Source of the DNA: Rhodanobacter sp. MP7CTX1
GTDB taxonomy: Bacteria; Pseudomonadota; Gammaproteobacteria; Xanthomonadales; Rhodanobacteraceae
Assembly (NCBI RefSeq): GCF_014205795.1
Contig: NZ_JACHCN010000007.1
Span: 124,001-188,000 of the forward strand
Direction of reading: 5' to 3'
DNA: 64,000 bases
A program made the translations under genes and the position numbers. Below the pieces are notes generated by a model. The model was not told where the DNA came from and did no database searches. It saw only the letters and a list, made by a program, of their open reading frames with translations. Shown here in pieces: positions 57,154 through 64,000 of the stretch (position 1 is its first letter; each line of letters begins with the position of its first letter).

Positions 57154-57297
57154 ATGACGATGACAACCCCCGGCAACTCATCTGCCAATCGCATCACTGT
57201 GCAGATTCCGACGGCGTCGGGCGACATGATCGACGAGTGGGTTTACCCGCCCGAGAGCAGTGGCCAGGCTGAGGCTGAGGAAATTCATCCAACCTAA
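57154..57297 (+). pseudogene. Alpha/beta hydrolase N-terminal remnant
   Basis: 48-codon frame (MTTPGNSSANRITVQIPTAS, GDMIDEWVYPPESSG) that matches the N-terminal strands of dienelactone-hydrolase-like alpha/beta hydrolases, which would continue with the HPxVVMxHG oxyanion strand. It ends after a few unrelated codons. It lies directly behind wspR and begins a remnant zone. Confidence 0.55.
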
Positions 57298-57309
57298 CCG
57301 CCCAAGAGG

Positions 57310-57612
57310 TCATCTACCCACTTTTCGCCCGCTCCACGTATGGCGATTAGCAGCTCCTCTGGAAATGAAGCTGGCATCTCTGTAGGACGAAGCGACCACG
57401 GTGTAGCCTGTCTCGTCAGGTTGCACATCCACGGCACTTTCTATGAACCTGCCGCTTTGACTCTCAGCGAAGGTGGCGATCAGCCCGCCCGCCTCGTCGA
57501 CGGCGCCTCGGTCGCGCAGAGCGACGAGCGCATGTTGCATGCCGAGAACGGCGCAGTCGTGCGTCACTACATTGGTGGTCAACCCGCGCAAAGCTCCATG
57601 GCGCTCCATACT
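57310..57612 (-). CDS. Hypothetical small protein or remnant
   Basis: Leftward frame of about 100 codons (MSMERHGALRGLTTNVVTHD, CAVLGMQHALVALRDRGAVD, EAGGLIATFAESQSGRFIES). Composition is protein-like, but no family is recognised and an antisense frame is open. Function unknown. Confidence 0.3.
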   Translation of the reverse strand, partial: SMERHGALRGLTTNVVTHDCAVLGMQHALVALRDRGAVDEAGGLIATFAESQSGRFIESAVDVQPDETGYTVVASSYRDASFISRGAANRHTWSGRKVGR

Positions 57613-57841
57613 CATGTCAGTCATTGAGGCAGGTGAGTCAGGCACGACAGAGCCATATCACATGCGGAGATTGCGTTAGGTTCGAGCAATCCGCGCAGGG
57701 ATCGTTAAAGACGGGCTTCCCTCATGGCATAACAATGAGGTACACCCGGACGCAAGAAAAGATTGAGTAGGCATGTCGCCGCTCACGCATACGGAAGCGC
57801 CAAGCCGGGTCTCTCATTCGTGGGTACCGTGGAGGCCCGAT

Positions 57842-58099
57842 ATGGCTCGTCATGTACTACTCACTTCGGCTGCCGGAGTGCTTACTCTTCATCTCGCGCT
57901 AGCACATGCATCTGATCAGATCGAGTCCGCGAACAGTCTCACCTTTGGCAACCCGGGCACGTTATTTGTCGGAGACTGGAAAGGAAGCCACATCTACGCA
58001 CTGACTGTACCCGTGGCCAAGTCTGCAGCGACGCAACCGTTCAACCTGAGAGATGTTCAGGGCCCAATATGTGTGACTGTCGTATACACACTTGCTTGA
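57842..58099 (+). pseudogene. Exported beta-propeller-like protein, N-terminal remnant
   Basis: Starts with a signal peptide (MARHVLLTSAAGVLTLHLAL AHA) and continues IESANSLTFGNPGTLFVGDW and KGSHIYALTVPVAKSAATQP FNLRDVQGPI, the first blade of an NHL/SMP-30-like periplasmic propeller. It then ends at TGA 58097-58099 after unrelated codons. The remaining blades are missing. Confidence 0.6.
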
Positions 58100-58297
58100 T
58101 CCCCGGTGAACGCATCAAAGCGGATGGTGGTGTGACCCCTCGGAGGACTTGATCTTGTTACTCACACGGGCACAGATCACATGGACACCGATTCGACAGA
58201 AGTTGGCGTCGCTGGAGACGTTGAAGCCCGTGTTGGTAAAGGATCATGAAGACCGAGGGGCTTGCTCTGCGCGCCCTTGCTTCCTCGAGGAACGAGC
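58100..58297. other. Intergenic remnant stretch
   Basis: No gene is visible. The region carries only short frames between two accessory features. Confidence 0.3.
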
Positions 58298-58585
58298 ATG
58301 AACTCCCGCATCGTTCCTCCGCGTCACATAGCGACCAATGAAGGCAGGCATAGGTATTCGCAAACGTACGGCTACTTCCCTGACCTAGCTTCGGCACCGC
58401 GACAGCCTGATATGAGCTTGCCTTGTTCGTGCACTGTGCTGTGCGCGCCTCGGTGTGCCGGCGAGTGCGGTTGCGCAGCCTGCAACCTCCAGTTCGCAAT
58501 ATGGGCCGATGAGGCAGGCCATTCGGGGTCGGAAGAGCTGCGCTCGGAGGAGGGGCAGTTCAAGCTTTATCGTGGCGAGGTTTGA
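58298..58585 (+). CDS. Small cysteine-rich hypothetical protein
   Basis: 95-residue frame starting at ATG 58298 with GAGGAACG just upstream. Its centre is strikingly Cys-rich (MSLPCSCTVLCAPRCAGECG followed by CAAC), with eight cysteines in 26 residues in CxC, CxxxC and CxxC spacing, which suggests metal binding or disulfide packing. The C-terminal part is acidic (EELRSEEGQFKLY). I do not recognise the family. The antisense frame is also open, so expression needs support. Confidence 0.4.
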   Translation: MNSRIVPPRHIATNEGRHRYSQTYGYFPDLASAPRQPDMSLPCSCTVLCAPRCAGECGCAACNLQFAIWADEAGHSGSEELRSEEGQFKLYRGEV

Positions 58586-58696
58586 TGACCAGAGGAGGAG
58601 ACCCAACAAGCCCGGGACGAGTCACCTTTTAGCCTTGCTTGACCTGCCGTATATCAGATATGCGCGACAGTCCAGGCTAATCGAGAGGCAAAACGT

Positions 58697-59065
58697 ATGG
58701 CGGTTACGCGGCAGCACATCCAGCGGAAGCTGGATCTACTTAGGGTGTCGATCCCCAAGACGATTCGGGACTACGAGAACTCATCGGATTTCCGTTGCGC
58801 GCTTGTAGGTGAAGCGGGCAGCGTCATGGGCGGTGTTTCCGCAAAGGACTACCAGTGGACGCGCCTCCAGCTGTTCGCCTTGTTAAGTGACTGGGGGCTT
58901 AGACCACCAGCGATGTTTTTGCCCAAGCAGGACAAGGTTGGTCACGTTGTGTTCCAAAGATTGACTTCGGCCTTTCGACGACTCAACAGTCCGGTGCTAT
59001 CGACCAGGCGGCCGTTGATGGTCTCCTTCGTCCATCGCATGAGCTGCGTGGGAACCGATGCGTAG
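58697..59065 (+). CDS. Hypothetical protein, C-terminus probably chimeric
   Basis: 122-codon frame from ATG 58697. The first 80 residues (MAVTRQHIQRKLDLLRVSIP, FRCALVGEAGSVMGGVSAKD) look like a real, unfamiliar protein. The last 40 codons lie antisense to the endolysin remnant at 58942-59139, so the original gene was probably cut near 58940 and the frame runs into foreign DNA. Confidence 0.4.
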   Translation: MAVTRQHIQRKLDLLRVSIPKTIRDYENSSDFRCALVGEAGSVMGGVSAKDYQWTRLQLFALLSDWGLRPPAMFLPKQDKVGHVVFQRLTSAFRRLNSPVLSTRRPLMVSFVHRMSCVGTDA

Positions 59066-59139
59066 TCACCGGCATTGAGCAAGCGCAGCAGGGTAGAGGT
59101 CAGGAAGGCAAGCTCTCCCTCGTTGAATACGGAGAACAT
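58942..59139 (-). pseudogene. Phage-type endolysin (GH24 lysozyme) C-terminal remnant
   Basis: The minus strand reads FNEGELAFLTSTLLRLLNAG DYASVPTQLMRWTKETINGR LVDSTGLLSRRKAEVNLW. This follows the C-terminal half of phage lysozymes (FNxGxGALxxSTLLRxLNAGDY...W...GLxxRRxAE). The catalytic N-terminal half is missing. It is a trace of a prophage or phage-derived lysis cassette. Confidence 0.65.
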
Positions 59140-59449
59140 TCGACGAACCCGACGGCGGTGGTAGAGCTTTAGAGGTCGATTGCGAGATCAGCTCAAACTT
59201 AGGTGCAGACATTGCACAAACCAGCTTCCGCTTGTGCTCAAACTTAGCTGCCGAAGTCACCGCGGGGGCCACAATCAGGAACCATGCCAGCACTGTTGGA
59301 TTTCGCATTCTTGGTACTTCCGGATGGGTGTTGCGTCGTCAAGCCCGGTCAGACGTTGAGTTTGTTCGCCGGATAGCCAAATTTCCCGTTGCGTCCGGGG
59401 CAGGGCACCCTTTGTTGCGCCGTGGTCGGTCGGGCGGCGCAACACTTTT
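59140..59449. other. Remnant-zone DNA without a clear gene
   Basis: A leftward 80-codon frame at 59066-59308 begins with a possible signal sequence (MRNPTVLAWFLIVAPAVTSA) but has no recognisable continuation. I see no RNA gene or repeat here. Confidence 0.3.
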
Positions 59450-59806
59450 ATGAACAAATCGTGGTTCGCCTGTCAGCCAGGCGTCTTAGTGTTGCGTGAG
59501 GGCTTTGAGCGCTTCTGCCACTTCCTCCTTGAGCGCCTGTACAGAGGCGATGGGCGCGTTCATCGCTATGGTGAGAACGGGCACAAGCAAGATGGCATTG
59601 ACATATATGTGATTGGATCGTTCGGCAGGCATACTTTCCAATGCAAACGAGTCGAAAGATTCGGTGCGCAAAGAGTCCATGCGGCCGTTGCAGCGCAGGC
59701 GTATCAACCCAGCGCGTTATTGACGCTTGGGAGGAGCAAGTTCTCAGCCACAGTGAACTCGATCACCCATGTTTCGCTCACGAGAAGATCACAAGGAGAC
59801 CTGTAA
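59450..59806 (+). pseudogene. Restriction-endonuclease-like (PD-(D/E)XK) N-terminal fragment
   Basis: 118-codon frame. Residues 17-85 read EGFERFCHFLLERLYRGDGR VHRYGENGHKQDGIDIYVIG and TFQCKRVERFGAQRVHAAVA. The pattern F-E-x2-C ... GxxQxGIDI ... FQCKR is the core of Mrr-like nuclease domains found at the N-terminus of several large defence proteins, with the Asp of GID and the Gln-Cys-Lys forming the metal site. The frame ends after 118 codons in unrelated sequence and the rest of the gene is absent. Confidence 0.6.
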
Positions 59807-59958
59807 GCTAATGGCCCCCTGAGCGGGCGTCGCTTCGACGGGATGCGATGAGTGCAACTCGCTATCAACGATAAACACACCTTGGCGGCCTGCCGTCACC
59901 GTCTGTCTGGTGTGCTTCCAATCCTGACTCGCACGTCTAGCGACTTAAGGAGCAACGT
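59807..59958. promoter_or_regulatory. Upstream region of fumC
   Basis: The 152 bases before fumC should hold its promoter. TTAAGGAGCAAC (59945-59956) is a strong ribosome binding site for the GTG start at 59959. Confidence 0.5.
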
Positions 59959-61416
59959 GTGACTGACGCCAATCAGCCCCCGACTTTGCGCGACCTCCCT
60001 ATTGGTTTAAGCGCGGCCGGGTTGCGCAAGGAATTTGACAGCATGGGCACGGTTGAAGTGCCTGCAGACCGCTATTGGGGAGCCCAAACGCAGCGCTCAT
60101 TACTGCATTTTTCAATCGGTGACGATCTGATGCCGAAGGCCGTCTACCACGCCTACGGCTACGTCAAAAAGGCCTGCGCTCTGGTGAATAGCGCAGCCGG
60201 CCGCCTTCCCGATTGGAAGAAGGAGGCGATCGTTCGAGCAGCCGACGAAACCATCTCGGGCAAACTCGACGAGCACTACCCTTTGTTTGTGTGGCAGACC
60301 GGCTCCGGTACGCAATCCAACATGAACGTCAACGAGGTTATTTCCAACCGGGCGATCCAGCTGGTTGGTGGAGTTCTTGGATCACAACAGCCTGTAGGTC
60401 CGAACGATGACGTCAACATGGGGCAGTCTTCCAACGATACGTTTCCCACTGCCATGCACATCGCCGCGGTGGATGCGATTGACGCGACGCTGCTGCCACA
60501 GGTAACCAAGCTCGCTGAGACGATCGAAAAAAAAGCTGGTGGCTGGATGGACGTGGTCAAGATCGGCCGCACCCATCTTGAAGATGCCGTGCCAATGACG
60601 GTTGGCCAAGAGTGGTCTGGATGGTCTGGCCAGATCCGGGCATGCATCGAGGACATCGAGTCGAGTCGAAAAGGTCTCTACGACCTCGCCGTTGGGGGCA
60701 CTGCCGTCGGCACGGGGTTGAATGCGCCGAAGGGCTTCTCCAAGGACGTTGCCGACAAGATTGCCGAGCTCACCGGAAAGCCCTTCGTTACGGCGCCGAA
60801 CAAATTCGTTGTCCAGGGATCGCTTGATGCGATGGTCCGTGCACATGCGGCGTTGCGCGGGCTCGCTGTCGCGTTGATGAAAATTGCGAACGATATGCGT
60901 TGGCTGGCTTCGGGTCCTCGCTGCGGCTTTGCGGAACTAAAGCTTCCGGACAATGAGCCGGGATCTTCGATCATGCCAGGCAAGGTCAATCCGACGCAGT
61001 GCGAGGCCATGGTGATGATCACCATTCAGGTCATCGGTAACGACACGGCGGTCGCGTTTTCCGGAAGCCAAGGGAATTTTGAGCTCAATGCCATGCGGCC
61101 GGTCATCATCAATAATTTCCTGAAATCGGCACGCATTCTTGCCGATGGATGCGGAAAGTTCCGCGAATTTTCCGTTGAGGGTACTGAACTTAACCGCGAC
61201 AAGATTCGAGGATATGTCGAAGGTAGTGTGATGTTGGTGACCGCACTGTCCCCAGTGATCGGCTACCAGAACGCCGCTCACATTGCCGAAAAGGCAATCG
61301 CCGACGGGTCGACCCTGAGAGAAGCCGCGCTTGCGTCCGGCAAGGTCACCCAGGAGCAGTTCGACAAGATCGTTAATCCGTTGACCATGATCGGAGACGG
61401 GCTCGGCGGCGCTTGA
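59959..61416 (+). CDS. fumC: Class II fumarate hydratase
   Basis: Hydrates fumarate to L-malate in the TCA cycle; oxygen-stable, iron-independent and tetrameric. The 485-residue protein shows TGSGTQSNMNVNEVISNRA, IGRTHLEDAVPMTVGQEWSG and the fumarase/aspartase signature GSSIMPGKVNPTQCEA. It starts with GTG 59959 behind AAGGAG. A cupin gene and mqo follow on the same strand, so fumarate to oxaloacetate can be encoded by one transcription unit. Confidence 0.95.
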   Translation: MTDANQPPTLRDLPIGLSAAGLRKEFDSMGTVEVPADRYWGAQTQRSLLHFSIGDDLMPKAVYHAYGYVKKACALVNSAAGRLPDWKKEAIVRAADETISGKLDEHYPLFVWQTGSGTQSNMNVNEVISNRAIQLVGGVLGSQQPVGPNDDVNMGQSSNDTFPTAMHIAAVDAIDATLLPQVTKLAETIEKKAGGWMDVVKIGRTHLEDAVPMTVGQEWSGWSGQIRACIEDIESSRKGLYDLAVGGTAVGTGLNAPKGFSKDVADKIAELTGKPFVTAPNKFVVQGSLDAMVRAHAALRGLAVALMKIANDMRWLASGPRCGFAELKLPDNEPGSSIMPGKVNPTQCEAMVMITIQVIGNDTAVAFSGSQGNFELNAMRPVIINNFLKSARILADGCGKFREFSVEGTELNRDKIRGYVEGSVMLVTALSPVIGYQNAAHIAEKAIADGSTLREAALASGKVTQEQFDKIVNPLTMIGDGLGGA

Positions 61417-61474
61417 GCCGAGGGCCGCACCCTGCCGGCTTCTGACTAGACCACTTATCCAGAAGGAAGACACG

Positions 61475-61873
61475 ATGATTCGTTGCATCCGCCTGTGGAC
61501 TGGAGACGACGGCAATTCCTACTTTGAGGAAGGGTCTATCGATCTACCCAAGGGCGAGCGGGGCGACGTGCTCAGTGGAACCGCCGGCGTTTCGACCATA
61601 TCGTTTCGTGAGACCAAGGCCGGTGGAGTGTTTCAATGGCACGACGCACCCATCCGCCAGTTTGTCATCACCCTTAGCGGAACGCTGGATTTTCAGACAC
61701 GCACGGGCGAGCACTTCATCTTGCGCCCGGGCGACATTTTGCTCGCCGAAGACACGACGGGCAGTGGCCACAGTTGGAAGCTGGTGGATGATCAGCCGTG
61801 GAGGCGCGCCTACGTCATTCTGGCGCAGGGTGTTGATCCGCTCTTTGTCGCCCAAGGCGCCAAAGTCCAGTGA
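61475..61873 (+). CDS. Cupin-domain protein
   Basis: 132-residue protein with a single conserved beta-barrel. The first cupin motif appears near KAGGVFQWHDAPIRQFVITL and the second near HFILRPGDILLAEDTTGSGH. Metal-ligand spacing is only partly kept (His in QWHDAP and GSGHSW). The function is unknown. It is placed between fumC and mqo, with gaps of 58 and 29 bases, and likely shares their transcript. Confidence 0.8.
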   Translation: MIRCIRLWTGDDGNSYFEEGSIDLPKGERGDVLSGTAGVSTISFRETKAGGVFQWHDAPIRQFVITLSGTLDFQTRTGEHFILRPGDILLAEDTTGSGHSWKLVDDQPWRRAYVILAQGVDPLFVAQGAKVQ

Positions 61874-61902
61874 CTTGATCGCCTATTCACTTGGAGACAA
61901 CC

Positions 61903-63438
61903 ATGTCGCAGGATAAATCTACAGGCGCGGTCGACGTTCTGCTCATTGGCGCCGGAATCATGAGTGCAACATTGGGCACCTTCCTGAAGGAGCTGGAGCC
62001 ATCACTCACCGTTTCCCTGTACGAGACGCTACACGATTGCGCACTGGAGAGTTCGGAGGGATGGAACAACGCAGGTACTGGCCACGCCGCCAATTGCGAG
62101 TTGAACTACACCCCAGAGCGCGCGGATGGAAGCATCGATATCTCCGAAGCGCTTCAGGTCAATGTCGAGTTCGACCTGTCGCGACAGCTGTGGACCTACC
62201 TGGTACGAAAGGGCGCCATTGCGGATCCACAAGCCTTCATCAACGCCTGCCCGCACATGAGCTTTGTCTGGGGCGAAGAGAATGTGGAGTTTCTTCGAGC
62301 ACGCTTCAAAGCCATGTCTGCCAACCACTGCTACGAAGGCATGGAATACAGCGAAGACAGCCAGCAAATTGCGCAATGGGCTCCGCTGATCATCGAGGGT
62401 CGACAGACGGGGCAAACCATCGCCGCCACACGGATGATTACCGGCGCGGATGTCGACTACGGCGCGCTCACGCATCTGCTGGTCAATCAGCTGAGTGCTC
62501 AGGCTGGCTTCTCCGTTCACTACAAGCATCGCGTAGTCGGTTTGCATCGGGAGGCCGACGGCAGATGGCGTGTTGAGGTCAAGGATATTGAAAGCGGGAA
62601 GACTCACGCCACCTTGGCGAAGTTTGTTTTCATCGGTGCCGGCGGCGGTGCCATTGAACTCTTGCAGAAGTCCGGCATTCCTGGGGGCCATGGATTCGGT
62701 GGCTTTCCGGTCAGCGGCATTTGGTTGCGTTGTGATGTCGACGCCGTGAGCAAGCGCCATCACGCAAAGGTCTATGGCAAGGCCGGGCATGGTTCTCCTC
62801 CGATGTCCGTGCCGCATCTCGATACGCGGATCATTGGAGGCAAGAAGTCGTTGTTATTCGGACCATATGCCGGATTTTCGACCAAGTTTCTGAAGTACGG
62901 TTCATATGCGGACCTATTCGAATCCATCCGGCCAGGCAACCTCCTTCCGCTGCTTGAGGTTGCCAAGGACAATTGGCCACTCAGCGAGTATCTCATTGGC
63001 CAAGTCCTTCAGTCGTCAGGTCACATGTTTTCCCTGCTTCAGCAATTTTTCCCCAACGCAAAGAAGCATGACTGGCGTGAGGCAGTCGCGGGACAGCGTG
63101 TGCAGATCATCAAGCCGGATCCTCAAAAGAGAGGTGTGCTCGAGTTCGGTACCGAGCTTGTCGCCGCAGAGGACAATTCGCTTGTCGCCTTGCTGGGCGC
63201 ATCCCCCGGCGCGTCGACGGCCGCGTTCATTGCGATCGAAGTTCTGCAAAAATGTTTTGCGCCAAAGTTAACCCCCGGCGGTTGGCTGCCAAAACTCAAG
63301 GAAATGATCCCTACCTATGGGGTTGATCTGAAGCAGGATGCCGATGCTTGTCGAGAGACGCGTGCCGTCACGGCATCAATCCTCAAGCTTGAAAACATAC
63401 CAAACTCAAAGCCGGCCAAGCCAAGAGTAAAGAAGTGA
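61903..63438 (+). CDS. mqo: Malate:quinone oxidoreductase
   Basis: FAD-dependent peripheral membrane enzyme of 511 residues that oxidises malate to oxaloacetate and reduces quinone. The FAD motif is [17 protein letters not shown] near the start, with [20 protein letters not shown], and later [12 protein letters not shown] and [18 protein letters not shown]. The ATG at 61903 is chosen over the upstream TTG; TTGGAGAC precedes it. With fumC and the malic enzyme elsewhere in the window it gives two outlets for malate. Confidence 0.95.
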   Translation: MSQDKSTGAVDVLLIGAGIMSATLGTFLKELEPSLTVSLYETLHDCALESSEGWNNAGTGHAANCELNYTPERADGSIDISEALQVNVEFDLSRQLWTYLVRKGAIADPQAFINACPHMSFVWGEENVEFLRARFKAMSANHCYEGMEYSEDSQQIAQWAPLIIEGRQTGQTIAATRMITGADVDYGALTHLLVNQLSAQAGFSVHYKHRVVGLHREADGRWRVEVKDIESGKTHATLAKFVFIGAGGGAIELLQKSGIPGGHGFGGFPVSGIWLRCDVDAVSKRHHAKVYGKAGHGSPPMSVPHLDTRIIGGKKSLLFGPYAGFSTKFLKYGSYADLFESIRPGNLLPLLEVAKDNWPLSEYLIGQVLQSSGHMFSLLQQFFPNAKKHDWREAVAGQRVQIIKPDPQKRGVLEFGTELVAAEDNSLVALLGASPGASTAAFIAIEVLQKCFAPKLTPGGWLPKLKEMIPTYGVDLKQDADACRETRAVTASILKLENIPNSKPAKPRVKK

Positions 63439-63582
63439 GCCATAGTTGACGGTACCGAGAGCGTCGACAATGCCCCCGCAAGTCATGGTCCCGCATCGGT
63501 TGAGCAGGATGAGCTGCCCCAGGCGCTTCGACCAGTTCTATAAATCGTAAGTGCCCAGGCGCATGGATCTGGATGAAGCCTG
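63439..63582. other. mqo-thrE intergenic region
   Basis: 144 bases without a gene; the downstream ATG overlaps a TGATG context at 63581. No clear terminator was found. Confidence 0.35.
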
Positions 63583-64000
63583 ATGACCTCCAATGAGCGT
63601 CGCAATCTCGTCCTCATTTTCGCGCGGACACTTTTCATCAACGGCCAGGCCACCGATCAGACCGTGGCGGCGGCTGAGCGTCTTGCCCGTGCACTTGGCT
63701 TACGTGCGAACGTCACCGCACGCTGGGGAGAACTTCAACTGCGCTCCGATAGCACGGGGGACAGTTTAATCACCCAACTATCGGCTGATCCCGCTGGGGT
63801 CGATATGGGGCGCGTAGCATCGACGATGCAGGCGATAGAGGATGTGGAGTCCGGGCGGCTCGCGCCAGATACCGCAACGAAAGTGATCAGCTTGATATCG
63901 CGTGCGCCCCCCGCACCAACGTGGCTCTTCGCGCTTGCTGCGGCGGCAGGTGCCGTAGCGCTATCCGTGATTTTTGGCGGCGGCCATCTCGTTTCCACGA
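63583..64000 (+). CDS. Threonine/serine exporter (ThrE/DUF1212), 5' part
   Basis: Incomplete at the right edge (139 codons visible). It begins MTSNERRNLVLIFARTLFIN GQATDQTVAAAERLARALGL, the soluble N-terminal DUF1212 region that precedes the transmembrane part of ThrE-type exporters. A hydrophobic helix follows at the edge (TWLFALAAAAGAVALSVIFG). The first part of the family is convincing, but the substrate (Thr/Ser or a related metabolite) cannot be told from this fragment. Confidence 0.75.
   Translation, partial: MTSNERRNLVLIFARTLFINGQATDQTVAAAERLARALGLRANVTARWGELQLRSDSTGDSLITQLSADPAGVDMGRVASTMQAIEDVESGRLAPDTATKVISLISRAPPAPTWLFALAAAAGAVALSVIFGGGHLVST

Noticed and set aside
47712-57297. The two alpha/beta hydrolase pieces flanking the Wsp operon as halves of one gene split by insertion
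   Set aside because: The left piece is a C-terminus on the minus strand and the right piece an N-terminus on the plus strand, and they appear to be from different subfamilies.

Overview
The window looks like chromosomal DNA of a Gammaproteobacterium of the Xanthomonadales, most likely Rhodanobacteraceae (Dyella, Rhodanobacter or Luteibacter type). The clues are high GC with strong G/C third-position preference, a GTAG-ended hairpin repeat of the SMAG type, a TonB receptor paired with a tryptophan-halogenase-like flavoprotein, a LuxR/DUF4199 pair and several TonB- and glucan-related genes. The placement rests on gene content recognised by eye, not on a database search.

0.7-12.4 kb is a complete selenocysteine island. 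A membrane formate dehydrogenase operon (fdnG-fdnH-fdnI-fdhE) has fdnG interrupted by an in-frame UGA that is read as selenocysteine and is followed at once by a SECIS hairpin. The decoding machinery lies next to it: selA, selB, the tRNA-Sec gene selC, and selD on the opposite strand. An ArsP-type permease sits between fdhE and selA.

12.5-23.5 kb is ordinary metabolism: a cytochrome c-sorbosone dehydrogenase fusion; an amidohydrolase-MFS-SDR operon divergent from a LysR regulator, with a palindromic T-N11-A site between them; an aldo/keto reductase; and an acyl-CoA dehydrogenase / APH-like kinase / histidine phosphatase operon. 23.5-30.2 kb is accessory: a truncated AraC regulator, a headless metallo-beta-lactamase hydrolase, a dehydroquinase-like protein without its catalytic residues, a truncated HD-LuxR protein, a small membrane LuxR protein with a DUF4199 partner, and an orphan protein with a PD-(D/E)XK-like C-terminus.

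30.3-42.5 kb holds NAD-malic enzyme and then a sugar-utilisation locus: MFS transporter, LacI regulator, GH3 beta-glucosidase, TonB receptor and halogenase-like flavoprotein. A perfect palindrome, TGACAGCGCTGTCA, occurs before both the GH3 and the receptor genes, and a degenerate copy lies before the MFS gene, which outlines a local LacI regulon. 42.8-47.2 kb has a periplasmic cupredoxin, a Tat metallophosphoesterase, a gene broken by one stop codon, and a SorAB-type sulfite dehydrogenase.

47.2-48.8 kb is a gene graveyard (NodT, alpha/beta hydrolase, DHA2 transporter, amidohydrolase and old-yellow-enzyme remnants). 48.9-57.1 kb is a complete seven-gene Wsp surface-sensing operon ending in the diguanylate cyclase WspR. 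A second graveyard (57.1-59.9 kb) contains hydrolase, beta-propeller, phage endolysin and nuclease remnants plus a small Cys-rich ORF. The window closes with fumC, a cupin, mqo and the start of a ThrE-type exporter. No rRNA, CRISPR array or intact insertion sequence was seen.
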